From assembly GCF_018320785.1 (NCBI RefSeq), contig NC_054886.1, positions 33,587,732 through 33,651,731 on the forward strand: 64,000 nucleotides of DNA, in the 5' to 3' direction. Made by a program: the position numbers and the translations under genes. The notes below the pieces were generated by a model that saw only the letters and a program-made list of their open reading frames with translations, searched no databases and was not told the DNA's origin. This DNA comes from Cheilinus undulatus. Taxonomy: Eukaryota > Chordata > Actinopteri > Labriformes > Labridae. Below, one piece after another: positions 34,578 through 46,305 of the stretch (within the stretch, counting starts at the first letter, position 1; the number at the start of each line of letters is the position of its first letter).

Positions 34578-35374
34578 CAAGAACATAAAAAAAATTAGAA
34601 TATCATGAAAAAGTTCAATATTTTTTGTCTCTCATTTCTGAAAGTGAAACCCATATATTATATAGTCTCATTACACATAGAGTGAAATATTTCAAGCCTT
34701 TATTTCTTGATATGCTGATGATTATGGCTTACAGAGAATGGCATCTGCTGGTGTTGGTCCACTGTGTTTTCTGAAGTCCACAGTCAAAGCAGCCGTCTAC
34801 CAGGACATTTTAGAGACCTTCATGCTTCCTTCTGCTGACAAGCACCATGGAGATGCTGATTTCATTTTCCAGCAGGACTTGGCACCTGCCCACACTGCCA
34901 AAGGTACCAAAAGCTGCTTCAATGACCATGGTGTTACTATGATTCTGACCTGAACCCCATAGAGAATCTATGGAAGATGAGAGACACCAGACCCAACAAT
35001 GCAGATGACCTGAGGGCTGCTATCAAAGCAACCTGGGCTTCCATTACACCTGAGCAGTGCCACAGGCTGATCGCCTCCATGCCACGCCGCATTGATGCAG
35101 TAATTCGTGCAAAAGGAGGCCCAACCAAGTATTGATGCATAGAAATGAACATACTTTTCAGAAGCCTGACATTTCTGTTTAAAATAGTGTTTCTTTTTTT
35201 AATCTTATGTAATTTTCTAATTTTATGTGATGCCGAATTTTCAAGAATTAAAGGCTTGAAATATTTCACTCCATGTGTAATGAGTCTATTTAATATATGG
35301 GTTTCACTTTCAGAAATGAGAGACAAAAAATATTGAACTTTTTCATGATAATGAAATTTTTTGAGATGTACCTG
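34578..35374 (+). mobile_element. Internally deleted Tc1-type transposon
   Basis: The element is flanked by TA and has inverted ends of about 200 bases. The right end's complement starts CAGGTACATCTCAAAAAATT; the left end is decayed (CAAGAACATAAAAAAAATTA). The interior codes only the C-terminal transposase part: DFIFQQDLAPAHTA (second catalytic Asp), then, after a frame change at a TGA, PIENLWKMRDTRPNNADD (final Glu) to GGPTKY. The N-terminal and DNA-binding regions are deleted. FCRL unit B has no insert at about 49090. Confidence 0.88.
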
Positions 35375-35531
35375 TACTGTAATTTTGAATGGGTAAACTT
35401 TTAGCTGCTATGTGTTACATTTTTTTTTATTTCACCTGTGGTCAAACACCCAAGCATCATGACCTTTTTCAGAGCGGCTCTGTGTCACGTAGTCAAAAAT
35501 GTTTTCACGTTTCACACACCAGAAATAGGAT

Positions 35532-35547
35532 GCACTGAAGGAGGAAG
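35532..35547 (+). promoter_or_regulatory. Conserved ETS/PU.1-like site upstream of FCRL-A
   Basis: 'gcactgaaggaggaag' lies about 55-65 bases before the ATG. The corresponding positions before FCRL-B (49250-49265) and FCRL-C (56867-56882) read 'gcactgaagcaggaag'. A GAGGAAG or CAGGAAGT core fits ETS-family factors such as PU.1, which commonly drive TATA-less myeloid receptor promoters. Occupancy is inferred. Confidence 0.4.
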
Positions 35548-35599
35548 ACATGTATCAGACTCAATCGTCTGACTCTCAGGTATTCAACAGCAAGACAAC

Positions 35600-38500
35600 A
35601 TGAAGGTTACAGCTCCATTCTCCAGATCATGTGAGTAGTGGGTTTATAAGGCCTTTTAGTTAGAAAAGTACAACAGAAAAGGATTTCATATAACTTTAAC
35701 TATGGTATAATTATGAAAAATGCTTGTCTGTTGTCTCTCCAGTCATGTCTGCAATGATGCTTCTTATTTATGGAGTTCAGCATTGTTGCTGTGCTGACAA
35801 AACGGGTAAGTACTACTTTAAGATGTTCTAATATCAGGTTAAGTTTACACCGTTGCGTATTAGGTTTACCGTTTAAAATCAAAATTAAATCAGTTTTCTT
35901 ATTCAGCTATCCTTTGAATAAAAAATGAGTCTTGATCTTACCTTTAAACACACATGCATTACTAACAGATTAATTTGTAGTTATGAAAATGACCTTCTCT
36001 GTTGTCAGGAGATGATTTTAAAATGATAGGAGAGTTTGTCTCCTATGCGTTAGTTGTTTTCCCTGTCTTTTCTATCAAAGACTGCAATGACTTTCTGTCC
36101 TTGGTGGAAAAGTTAAATAATGTAAGAGCCAGCATCTCTCCCTCTTTTGCTCCATGTACTCTGTTGCCACGTAAGCCATCAATTCTGGATAGTTTCAGCC
36201 CCATCACTCTTCATGCCTTAATTGATCTGGTCAGCAGTATGAGGTCATCCTCTAGCCCAGTAGATATCTTGCCAACATCTTTATTTAAATCTGTGCTTAC
36301 AACAACTGGTCCCTGTCTAGTCACCATAATTAATAGCCTCCTGCAATCAGGTCAAGTCCCATCTTATTTTAAATCTGCTGTTGTGGATCCATCTGTCCAC
36401 CACAACTACAGGCCAATTTCAAAGCTGCCTTTTATTTTCAAGATTTTATAAAAAGTCGTAGCTAATCAGCTCATGTCTGTTTTAACTGCCCACAGTATTT
36501 TGGATACATTCCAGTCAGGTTTCAGACAAAAGCATTCAACTGAGACGGCTCTTCTCAGAGTCTCCAATGATATTTTGATGTCTTTAGATGCAGGTAAATG
36601 CTCTGTCTTGGTTCTCCTCCATCTGAGCGCTGCGTTTGACACCGTGGACCATAGCATTTTAATAGACAGACTCAGTCAGTGGGTTGGTGTCACAGGGAGT
36701 GCCCTTGACTGGTTCTGCAGCTACCCGTCTAATAGGACTTTTTCTGTGTCAGTTGGTCCATATGTTTCTAAAAGTGCTACTATGTCCTGTGGTGTGCCCC
36801 AAGGATCTGTCTTGGGGCTTATTTTGTTTTCCATTTATATGCTTCCTCTGAGCACCATCATCAGTAGATTCAAAGGAGTGTCATACCACTTGTACACTGA
36901 TGATGTCCAACTGTATATGTCTTTCAGACCCACTGAAACTGATAAAATTAGTATGTTGTTTGAATGTTTGTCCGCGATTAAGGATTGGATGAGTAATAAC
37001 TTTCTTCAGCTAAACACTGATAAAACTGAGATTCTCATCATCGCCTCAGAGAGCATCTCTTCTCAAGTTCAGAAATGTTTTGGATCCCTTTCTTCCTCCT
37101 TAGGAAAAAAATGTAAAAATCTTGATAATACTTGATAATTTAATGCTTTTTGATGAACACGTCAAGTCACTGACCCGTTCTTGTTTCTTTCACTTAAGAA
37201 ACATCTCTAAATTGAAATCTGTTGTGTCTCAAACTGAGTTAGAAATGCTGATTCATGCTTTTATATCCTCCCAGCTTGACTATTGTAACTCCCTTTTCAC
37301 CTGCTTGAATAAATCATCCCTTAATCGGTTACTGATGGTTCAAAATGCCGCTGTAAGACTACTGACTGGGTGCAATAGAACAGCTCACGTCACTCTGATT
37401 TTATTTTCCTTACATTGGCTCCCAATTAATTTCCAAATTCATTTTAAAATCCTTGTTTACGTAGGCGCCCAACTACATTCTAGACCTGCTCCATCCCTAC
37501 ATCCCCAGTCGATCACTCAGGTCTTCTAACCAGGGTTTACTTGTTGTTCCCCAAGAGCATTTAAAAACTAAAGGCTACCATGCTTTTGAATATGTGGCAT
37601 CTACTCTCTGGAACTCTCTTCCACTCCAGTTGTGCTCATCTGCTTCGGCAGAGGTTTTAAAAAGGAGCTTAAGACACATCTTTTCAGAGTGGCTTTTGAA
37701 CATCTATAACATTGATCTTGGTATGTGCAATTGTTCCATGGTTTTTCATATTTTTGATGCTTTGCTGTTGTTTATTTGTTGTATTTTCATTTTAACTGTT
37801 GTGAAGCACTTTGTGACGTTGTTCTGTGAAAAGTGCTATACAAATTAAATTTACTTACTTACTTTTCCAATTTACAAAGGAAAAGAAAAGAAATGATACA
37901 TTTAAGACTGGTCATATGTTTTATTGTGTTAGCAACATTTTGAACAACAAAATGTTTCCAGACAAAATTTTTAAAGAACTTGTATTTCTGTGCCTTTTTC
38001 AGATGGAATTGTTTTACATGTTGATCCAAACAGACTCCAGATTTCTGAATTTGAATCCATCAAAATCACCTGTGGGGGATTTGATGAATTCAGACAGTGG
38101 AGAGTGAGGAGGAAGTTCCAAGGAAAGGAGACAATATGTGGCTCTAACAGGGATAAATTAACTGCATCCTGCCACATTAAACATGCATTTGTGATAGACA
38201 GTGGAGAATACTGGTGTGAGACTGATGGGGGGGTGAGGAGCAGCTCTGTTAACATCAACGTCACAGGTATGTTCAGCATTTTTAACTTCCACAGAAGTGC
38301 TTGATGTGTGAAAGGCAACCATTTCAGAGTTTATACAAGTATTTACTCCAAGGATGGTGATGCTGATCAATCGTGGGGATCATCCATCCATCCATCCATC
38401 CATCCATCCATGCATCCATCCATCATCATCCATCCATACATCCATCCATACATACATCCATCCTGGACTACTATAATGGAGTCCTGTCTGGAGTTCCCAG

Positions 38501-41500
38501 CAAAACCCCGGACAGGCTTCAGTACGTCCAAAACTCTGCAGCTAGAGTTCTCACCCACACTAGACCCTGGCAACACATCACTCCGACCCTCATCCGCCTC
38601 CACTGGCTCCCTATCAAGTCCCGTATCAACTACAAAGTCCTCCTCCTCACATACAAATATCTCCCTGCTCTGGCTCTCCAGTACCTTTCTGATCTCCTCC
38701 ATCCATACACACCATCCCGCAACCTTCAGTCTTCAGACACCGGCCTACTTTCCATGCCCAAAACCAAACTCCGAACCTATGGAGACAGAGCCTTCAGTGC
38801 TGCAGCTCCCACCCTCTGGAACACTCTTCCTGCAGACATTCGTAGCGCTCCATCTCTGGACATTTTCAAAAAATGTCTCAAGCACCACCTGTTCACCACA
38901 GCCTACAGTCTTCACTAAACCAGCCCTTACACTCATCCTACCCCTCACATAGTTTGTCCATGTCTGTGTTCCTGTAAAGCGTCCTTGGGTTTCTTGAAAG
39001 GCGCTATATAAATTCAAGATATTATTATTATTATTATTATTATTATTATCCATCCATCCATCCATCTGTCCGTCTGTCCGTCCGTCCATCCATCCATCCA
39101 TCCAAACATCCATCCATCCATGCATCCTTACATCCATCATCCATCCATCCATCCATCCATGCATCCATCCATCCTTCCATCCATGCATTCATCCATCCAT
39201 CCATCCATGCATCCATCCATCCATCCTTCCATCCATGCATTCATCCATCCATCCATCCATCCATGCATCCATCCATCCATCCTTCCATCCATGCATTCAT
39301 CCATCCATCCATCCATGCATCCATCCATCCATCCTTCCATCCATGCATTCATCCATCCATCCATCCATCCATGCATCCATCCATCCATCCTTCCATCCAT
39401 GCATTCATCCATCCATCCATCCATCCATGCATTCATCCATCCATCCATCCATCCATGCATCCATCCATCCATCCTTCCATCCATGCATTCATCCATCCAT
39501 CCATCCATGCATTCATCCATCCATCCATCCATGCATCCATCCATCCATCCACATGAGTATCTGTTTTGTTTTATGGACAATTTCTATCCATATTTGACTG
39601 AAATGTTGTTGTAATTGTCTTGGTAGTTGTAGTACCACAATTAAGACATTTATTTCTGGTATGCAAAAAAACAAACACTTCAACAGAATTATCTCCTTGA
39701 ATACTTGGAACAATATATGCATCCAGAATGAGTTCTTTATATAGGCAAGAATAGAATAAATGCTTAACACAAGACAAATTGGAATAATATGCAATTGGGG
39801 AAAACAAAATGACAAAAAACAAAAAAAACAAAAACAAAAACAAAAACAAAAACAAAATGACTTTAAAAAGCATCCTGGAAATCTATAGTTTAAGCCCAGC
39901 ATGCAGCACACTCTCTGTGTGTTCCCCTACCCTTGTTTTCCAGCTGGCCCTGTAATCCTGGTGATTCCTGCTCTCCCTGTAACTGAAGGAAAAGATGTCA
40001 CACTCAGGTGCCTGAACAGGACGACTCCATCAGCTGTAGCTCACTTCTATAAAAACAGAGTCTTACAGGGAGGAAGCATGGCCATCCATAATGTCTCGAA
40101 GTCTGATGAAGGGTTCTACAAGTGTAACATCCCTGGAGTAGGAGAATCTGCAGAGAGCTGGTTGGCTGTCAGAGGTGAGACACAGAAAAAAACACTTTGT
40201 TTGCTTAAAAAGATTACAAATAATACAAAATTTTGTTTTTTTTTCAAGAGTTACCACCTTCCAAAGATGAACCCTCTAAAGCCATCATCATTGGGACTTC
40301 AAGTGTGTTGACTCTACTGCTGCTGCTGTTGTTGGGACTCTGTTTAAGCAGGAAACACAAAGGTATAATTTTAAACTAGACTTTTCTTTTCCTTCATGCC
40401 TGAATATCCTTCTCCTTCTTCTTCTTCTTCTCTATCTCCTTACGCTACTAGCATCATCTCAGCAGAGGGCTGTCAGTGTGAGGCTGGTTCTCACTTTAAC
40501 AAGAAGTTTTTCCTTGCAGCTCTTTGCTGAATATTGCTTACTACAGAGCTCATAATTGATTGATTGGTGATCAACTGACTGATTAATTCTGTGTGGCAGA
40601 TCTCACCTGTGAGTCATGGCAGTCGTTAAGGTCAGGACGTCCTGTCGGTGAAACAGAAACAGGTAATGAGGACAGCATGTAAGAGAAAGATAGCACACCA
40701 AAAATACCAGAGACTCAGTGCTCTTGCATTTGTCCATGTTGTATGAAAACTTGTTTATGACTTTTTGAATTAAAATATTTTTTCTTCTTTTGCTTATTTT
40801 AGAGTCAGGAGAGACCAGTGAAGACCATCCAAAGAGAAACAGAGATTCATGGACAACAGCAAATATAATATACAACTATGTCAATAGAGGTATTGTACTG
40901 AACATGGGCATGATACTTGGTGTAACATTCATTGATTATTGAGGCATAGTTTAGCTGCAGAGACTGCAAGACTGTAAACAATAGCAGTCAGAGAAGAGAT
41001 TAGCCTGGGTACCGTATTGACTGGCTCCACTGATGCATGGATATATAGTTCACAATCATCTGTGAATTCCCCCATAAAAAGTGTTAGGGAAGGCCAGGAC
41101 TTTTCAAAAATACTCAGAAGGTGACTGGATGTATGTTCTGTCTCTCACATTCATGTTGGGCCAATCAGAGCAACAAGACAAATGAGGTGGTACCCTCAAA
41201 CCCCACCCATAACGATTGCAAACTCAGGCTCAAGCAGACCAGGGGTAGAGCGAAAACAGCTTTTCTTTTAGGAAAGCTTTCAGTGTGACTCTTTGCTCTT
41301 GTTTTGTACCGTTCTGACAAAACTGCCGCTGTGGCTACATCCAAGCTAATCACTCCACTAGCAGCCATTGTATACAACCACCTACACAACAGAGATGGAT
41401 GATAGCAAATTGTATTAATTCGATACGATACTGATACTTTTTGACAACATTTTACAGATACTGATACTTTTGAAGAAAGAATGAAATATTGGATTGTCAA

Positions 41501-44500
41501 TCTTTTAAAAGGTACACATTTCAGGCAAATAAAAATATGTATCCAGAAATGTATTTATTTCCATAAAATTAAACTTAATAACTTAAATTTAAATTTACTT
41601 CAATTTGAAAACTTCATTGAATTAAAAATGTTTGTGCAAGCAGGTTGAAATTAAACTCTTTAAATATGATAATATTATCCATGAATTTTCAAATTTACTG
41701 ATTTAAAAAAAAACTGAAAAAATAGTAAAGCACATTATTATTTCTTGATTAATATGTCAAATTATACTTATTTACTTGCACTCCTGAACAGAAAAAAATG
41801 AGTTTTAGTGGTTGAATGTTATGCTTGATTCATTTCTGACTTCTCAGAGAAGCCCAGTGAGCCGGCTCAAATTTGGATGAATTCAGAATTCAGGGAAGCA
41901 CTTGGAGGAGCGGTGTCAAGACATTTTAAAGTACTCATTTGGTATTCATACTTTGTTAAAATAATCAATACCAAAAGAGTACTTTGTAAGTGTACGGTAT
42001 ATCAATGCTTTAGTATCAATACTCCCACCACTAAAACACAACAACTAACCCTTTACCCCATGACTCTCACAAACTCACATGCTGAAGCAGGCCTGCAGAA
42101 GAGTGAAAATATCTTTTACATCATGATAATCTTTAGTTCTTGTGTTTCAAATACACGGGCCAGACGTGGCCATTGAACGGGTCGGGTGGATCTAGCATCG
42201 TTTAGTTCCTAGAGCACCCACCCTTTTCGCATTTTCATATGGGATGGAAATAACATCATGTTGGCTCAGCACATCCATCCAAGGTTCATAGGTGTAAAGC
42301 AGAAAGCCCTCCACATTAAGGATGTGAGTCTCCTCCGCCTTACTGTCAGACTTTGGGAGGATCCCGTTGTCCAGGGTGTTATTAACGCCATGAAATTTCT
42401 AAAACCTCACCTGGATCTCCAACCATGCGTACAGCGTACTCATCATGGCATCCAGGTCCAGACTTCAACCTGATCTTCAGGATTGAAGCAGTCATCTGTA
42501 TTTCATACAGAGACATTGTCCAGCTTGGGTAAAAATGCCATAAACTAGAGCTAAATCTTAGCTAATCACTGCACTAGCAGTAGCAACTGCAAACGGCTTT
42601 AAATACAACTAAACCCCGCCCATAGTGACCTCATTCCCCTTAAACGGCACTGACTGGTCCAAATTGTCCTTGATGCTGCACAAATGTTGTGAATTGGTGC
42701 TTTACTAGATGGATTTGCCTGATGGATTTGTCAGTGAAACATAGACCGTGTAATGGACATGTGAAATATAAAATATGTAAACATATCACCAGTAGGCGAT
42801 TTTTTTGTTTTTTTTTTTTTAAAGAGGATGCACCTTGTTAACCAACCCCCCCTCCACCACCACCATCGATTGTGGTCAGTCTCAGGGGATCGTGCTGTCT
42901 CAGGTGGACCTCATTAAAAACATTTTGCCTGTGAGACGTCAAAATTCTAATTTTTTGGAGCTGAAATTTTCATTTAAGTTTCTGCTGAAATTTTAAAAAA
43001 TCCAAATTTTAAATAAAATAATAAAATAATAATAATAAAATTTAACAATTATATTTTTAGTATCTCATTTTATTCATAAGGTGTTTTTGGTAACTGATAA
43101 TCCACTTGAGGGCATGTTTTTTTTCACTTATCAGATTGTATTCATAAGGTTTTTTTTTGAGTAATTTATTGAGCATATTGATTAGATAGAGGTATCATAA
43201 AAGTATGTATCAAATATGTGACAACAGGCGTTAAGGGGTTAAGACAGGACAGTTAATATATTTGTTATTTTCCTTTGTAGAAATTCAGACATTTGCCATA
43301 CCTTATTGTTCTTTTATTACTGGAGCATTTTTATAGTAATGACAGACATAGCAAAGCATAAACATATATATTCCAGTTTTTAAAATTCCATAAAATAACA
43401 AAATCAAATTGTTAGCAGTAGTTGTTATCAGAAAATCCCGGCATATTCTTGTACTTTGGGTGTCTTGGTGTCCCTCTGATTTTCCATGTTATTTTACTGT
43501 AGCATTTTTAATAATTAGGTGTTAAAATCATAACAAAATCCCATTCATTTCTACACTGGCATATTAAAAAATATATTAAAAATCGCAGCAAGTTCTGTTT
43601 GTATTAAAGTACTGTGTTTAAAAGTAATTAATAGATACAACGTTAAATTTAATGCAGTGGACTGAGTTTGTTCATGCAGGATTTTCTCATGTTTCTTACA
43701 ATAAATTAATATAGCCAGTTAGAGTTCATGTAAGAAAAAACTCATCTCAGAAAAAAGTTTAACATTAATCAGAAAAATCTATGAATAATGAACACGCAGA
43801 GATGGGCATGAATACATCAAAAAGTATCTTGTTACCAATACTTGCTAAAAATGTAACAAAATACCTTGGAGCTATGAGAAGCTTTTCAAAGAGCTGGTGA
43901 ATCATGGGAGTCTGTTTGGGTATTTATATTTCATATTTGGACATTTACTGTAGTTCTGTGATTCTGTTGACTTAAAGTTATGCTTTCTATTTTTTCCTCT
44001 CATTATTATTGCTTTTGGCTAAAGGAGGAGGGTCCCCATATTGGTCTTTGCCCTGGGCCTCCAAGTGGATAAAACCGGCCCTGCCTCACACCTGCAGCTC
44101 CCTCACAAATCATTCTGTCAGTTTGCTGCTTTCATTTTTCTGTTTCTGCCCTTTCGACAGTATTTATCATTTGTATGTTTAAGATCAAATAAAACACCCA
44201 CGTTTGGACAAGTTTCACTCAATTTTACATTATTTCAAAATGTGATCCATGTGTGTTTGGCTCGTTGATTATGATGCGCATCGTAAAAGTCATCATCAAA
44301 CACAAGTGGGAGAGCATGGGCAGGGAGTGACTGAAGAAATGTGTTAAAACGAGGGCATTAGAAGCTTCAATTTTAACATAAGACAGCACACCTCTATGAA
44401 TGAACTTACTGAAGAGACGCGCCACCAGCGGACTTCCTCATCTGACAGTATTAATATACAAGTTTTCATTTGAATTTGGACGTTAAAGTCTGTCTTCTTT

Positions 44501-45455
44501 GTGTGGACTTAGATTTATCGATATGACTTACTGCAGTCTTTACTGCTGACAGTTTCCACCTTTATAGAGGATTTCAGGAGGATTTTTTAATAGTAAGCCT
44601 TGAAAGAGACACAACTGGTCACTAGAGAGCCACATGCGGCTCGAGAGCCGCGGGTTGAGTAGGCTATCACTGGCCTACAGTGTCAAAAACTTAGAGCTTC
44701 ACTGTACACCCAGGAGGAGAGAGAGATGGAGGCGGGGTAACGGCGCAGCATCAGCGCATTGAACAGGCTGTGTATCCATGGGACAGTACAAGTTATGCTG
44801 GATGGGAATAAACAGGGGGGCTAATTAAACAGTGGCGATCTGCTGCAGTTTAATAGCCCACATAAATGGGAAACCCTGTAAAGGATCAAAGAACATACTC
44901 AACTAAGCATCCCTGCTCTGCCCTGACAGAGACGAGATGGCAGGTTAACAAAGGGGATGCATTTTGGTCATTTTGCTAACAAGGGGATGCCATCCCCCCT
45001 CAAATCGTCTACTGCATATCCCAGGTAAAGGTTTAAATTCTCAAAAAGTTCAAAATCCAAGTTTTCGTCTTGTAGATGCTCACCTCTCCTCCAAAAGGCC
45101 TCTTCAGTTTCAAAAGACTGGGGCCAGAACATTGATCCTCTATTAACCATCCCCATGCTAATGCTAATGATCGGGGTAATGATAGTCAGAACTGGAGGCA
45201 GCGTTGCTTGGTTTTCTGTTCACAAGCATCTTTGATTCCCTAAATACAGTGAATCAAAGATATTCCTCTATAATATGTACATTAAAACATTTTACAAATG
45301 TACAATACGTGCCTTCAACCTGATACATGTCACTTATTTTCACTCTTCTGTTTTTCCTCTTTCCAGAACAAATACTTTCCCGTTTAAACTCAAGCGAAGG
45401 CAGTCACAGCCACTGTTCATCAGATGCTGATGAATACTACTGTTCAGTCGACTGA
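35600..45455 (+). CDS. FCRL-A: Fc-receptor-like receptor, two Ig domains, ITIM tail
   Basis: Eight exons join in frame, all phase 1: 35600-35630, 35743-35805, 38003-38266, 39944-40174, 40249-40362, 40599-40661, 40803-40889 and 45367-45455, giving 313 residues. The signal peptide (about 1-28) is split over exons 1-2, as in Fc-receptor genes. Ig domain 1 (32-119) has Cys55 and Cys103 (DSGEYWC). Ig domain 2 (120-196) has Cys142 and Cys180 ([10 protein letters not shown]) and ends [11 protein letters not shown], a hallmark of fish FCRL proteins. The transmembrane helix (about 208-229) has no charged residue, so no adaptor pairing is evident. The tail holds I277-I-Y279-N-Y-V282, which fits the ITIM consensus, and ends EYYCSVD. 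Sequons include NRT and NVS in domain 2. Exon 5 has a shorter stalk than FCRL-B. The gene probably acts as an inhibitory receptor on leukocytes; its ligand is unknown. Confidence 0.9.
36063..37862 (+). mobile_element. CR1/L2-type LINE in FCRL-A intron 2 (defective)
   Basis: The insert is bounded by the 6-base direct repeat TTTTCC (36057-36062 and 37863-37868). FCRL-B intron 2 has the empty site at about 49799. Reverse-transcriptase motifs are readable: [45 protein letters not shown] and YTDDVQLY. A stop near 36449, a frame break near 37110 and another near 37530 disable it. It is 5' truncated, and the 3' end carries 'gtgctatacaaattaaa' followed by a (CTTA)n-type tail. Confidence 0.92.
38377..38462. 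repeat. (CATC)n simple repeat, left block
   Basis: Tandem CATC/CATCCATA units in FCRL-A intron 3, directly 5' of an L2 fragment. FCRL-B has a shorter tract at 50285-50365. Confidence 0.95.
38463..39048 (+). mobile_element. L2-type LINE 3' fragment in FCRL-A intron 3
   Basis: An uninterrupted frame (about 38463-38918) reads [48 protein letters not shown] and [18 protein letters not shown]. These are typical of the C-terminal part of L2 reverse transcriptase proteins. The 3' end 'ggcgctatataaattcaaga' is followed by an (ATT)n tail at 39021-39048. It sits within the CATC array, which explains the split simple repeat. Confidence 0.9.
39049..39553. repeat. (CATC)n minisatellite with higher-order pattern
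   Basis: About 500 bases of CATC units punctuated by regular 'catgcattcat' and 'catccttccat' variants, recurring every 50-60 bases. Every frame is open, which creates artificial HPSIHPS and MDGWMDG open frames; these are not genes. Confidence 0.95.
40980..42789. repeat. Dispersed repeats in FCRL-A intron 7
   Basis: 40980-41390 and about 42080-42780 are shared with FCRL-B intron 7 (52680-53900). The first part also occurs inverted at 5470-5640. Inside, 41390-42030 is an A-only insertion, and 41668-41886 is an inverted fragment of the Tc1-type MITE seen at 6539-7080. Minus-strand open frames such as 41165-41500 have no recognisable domain. Confidence 0.5.
42790..45014. mobile_element. 2.2-kb hAT-type element in FCRL-A intron 7
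   Basis: The inverted ends are CAGTAGGCGATTT and the complement of CAGTAGACGATTT. Flanking 8-mers are CATATCAC (42782-42789) and CATATCCC (45015-45022), an imperfect 8-bp target duplication. FCRL-B intron 7 has the empty site 'gaacatatccaagat' near 53925. Subterminal 'ggatgcaccttgttaac' and 'gttaacaaaggggatgca' are also inverted copies. No transposase was recognised in the interior. Confidence 0.8.
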
Positions 45456-46305
45456 GGGAAATCACTGTCATCATGGTCTACAGTGCTGTCTAATAATAAG
45501 AATTCATCTATTTTTATTTTACATACAAGAGTACTTGTTTTACTTCATATGTATTCATTTCAGACAAGTTCATTTTATCAGCATGGAAGCCAAATGTGTC
45601 TGCAGCAAGTTTTAGCATGAAGTAATATGGCACTTCTTTGTGCCTTTGGATGAAATGTTGGATGTTTTAATAGGTTTTCCTGATCACAGAGGGGTTAAAG
45701 AATCTGACTGAGAAATGTGTTTAAAACTCAGATCTGGTTGTTAGTATTTAGAAAGTGTTGTTTCCTTCATATTATGTCTAAATGTTTGGAATTCTGAGGT
45801 GTCTGGCATTGTTTAAAACCTAGCTACCTTGGTTCATCATGGTTTTTTTGTTTAATATTTTTGTTTTCATTGTTTTATATTTGCAGGATTAAGAGATGTG
45901 TTTCTAATGTAAATTGTGATAATAATTCATACTCATCCACTGTTGTCATTGATTTTAGACTGAGCTGAACGATGTACAGCTTCAGTTCTTCTAAAATAGT
46001 CTGAAGTAGTTCTCACCATCAACCTCAATCTGAGGTTTGTAGCTAACTCACAGCACCAGCATCTATTTTAAAGAATGCAACCAGAAGGTTGACCTCATTT
46101 CTCCATCTTGATTGCACATTCTCGTGTCTGAAAACACATTTTAAAATTAGACAGGTGAAGCGGTATTAAAAGTACTGCACTGTGGTCAGTTTCATCGTGT
46201 GAACAGCTTAGACCCAACCGACCATGTGACAGCTGCTATAAACGTCACAGGGACTTATCAAAATTAAATGAATAAATATAAAAACAGCTATTGGCCTGAC
46301 TGAAA
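45456..46305 (+). other. FCRL-A 3' untranslated region/flank
   Basis: Almost identical to FCRL-B downstream sequence (54311-55255). FCRL-A lacks the AATAAA found in FCRL-B at 54860: the surrounding bases are missing near 45910. No coding sequence is seen. Confidence 0.5.

Noticed and set aside
38308..39614. Several long open frames of HPSIHPS or MDGWMDG type on both strands
   Set aside because: They are translations of the CATC simple repeat and its complement; the 4-base unit leaves every frame open. Only the L2 fragment inside is protein-derived.
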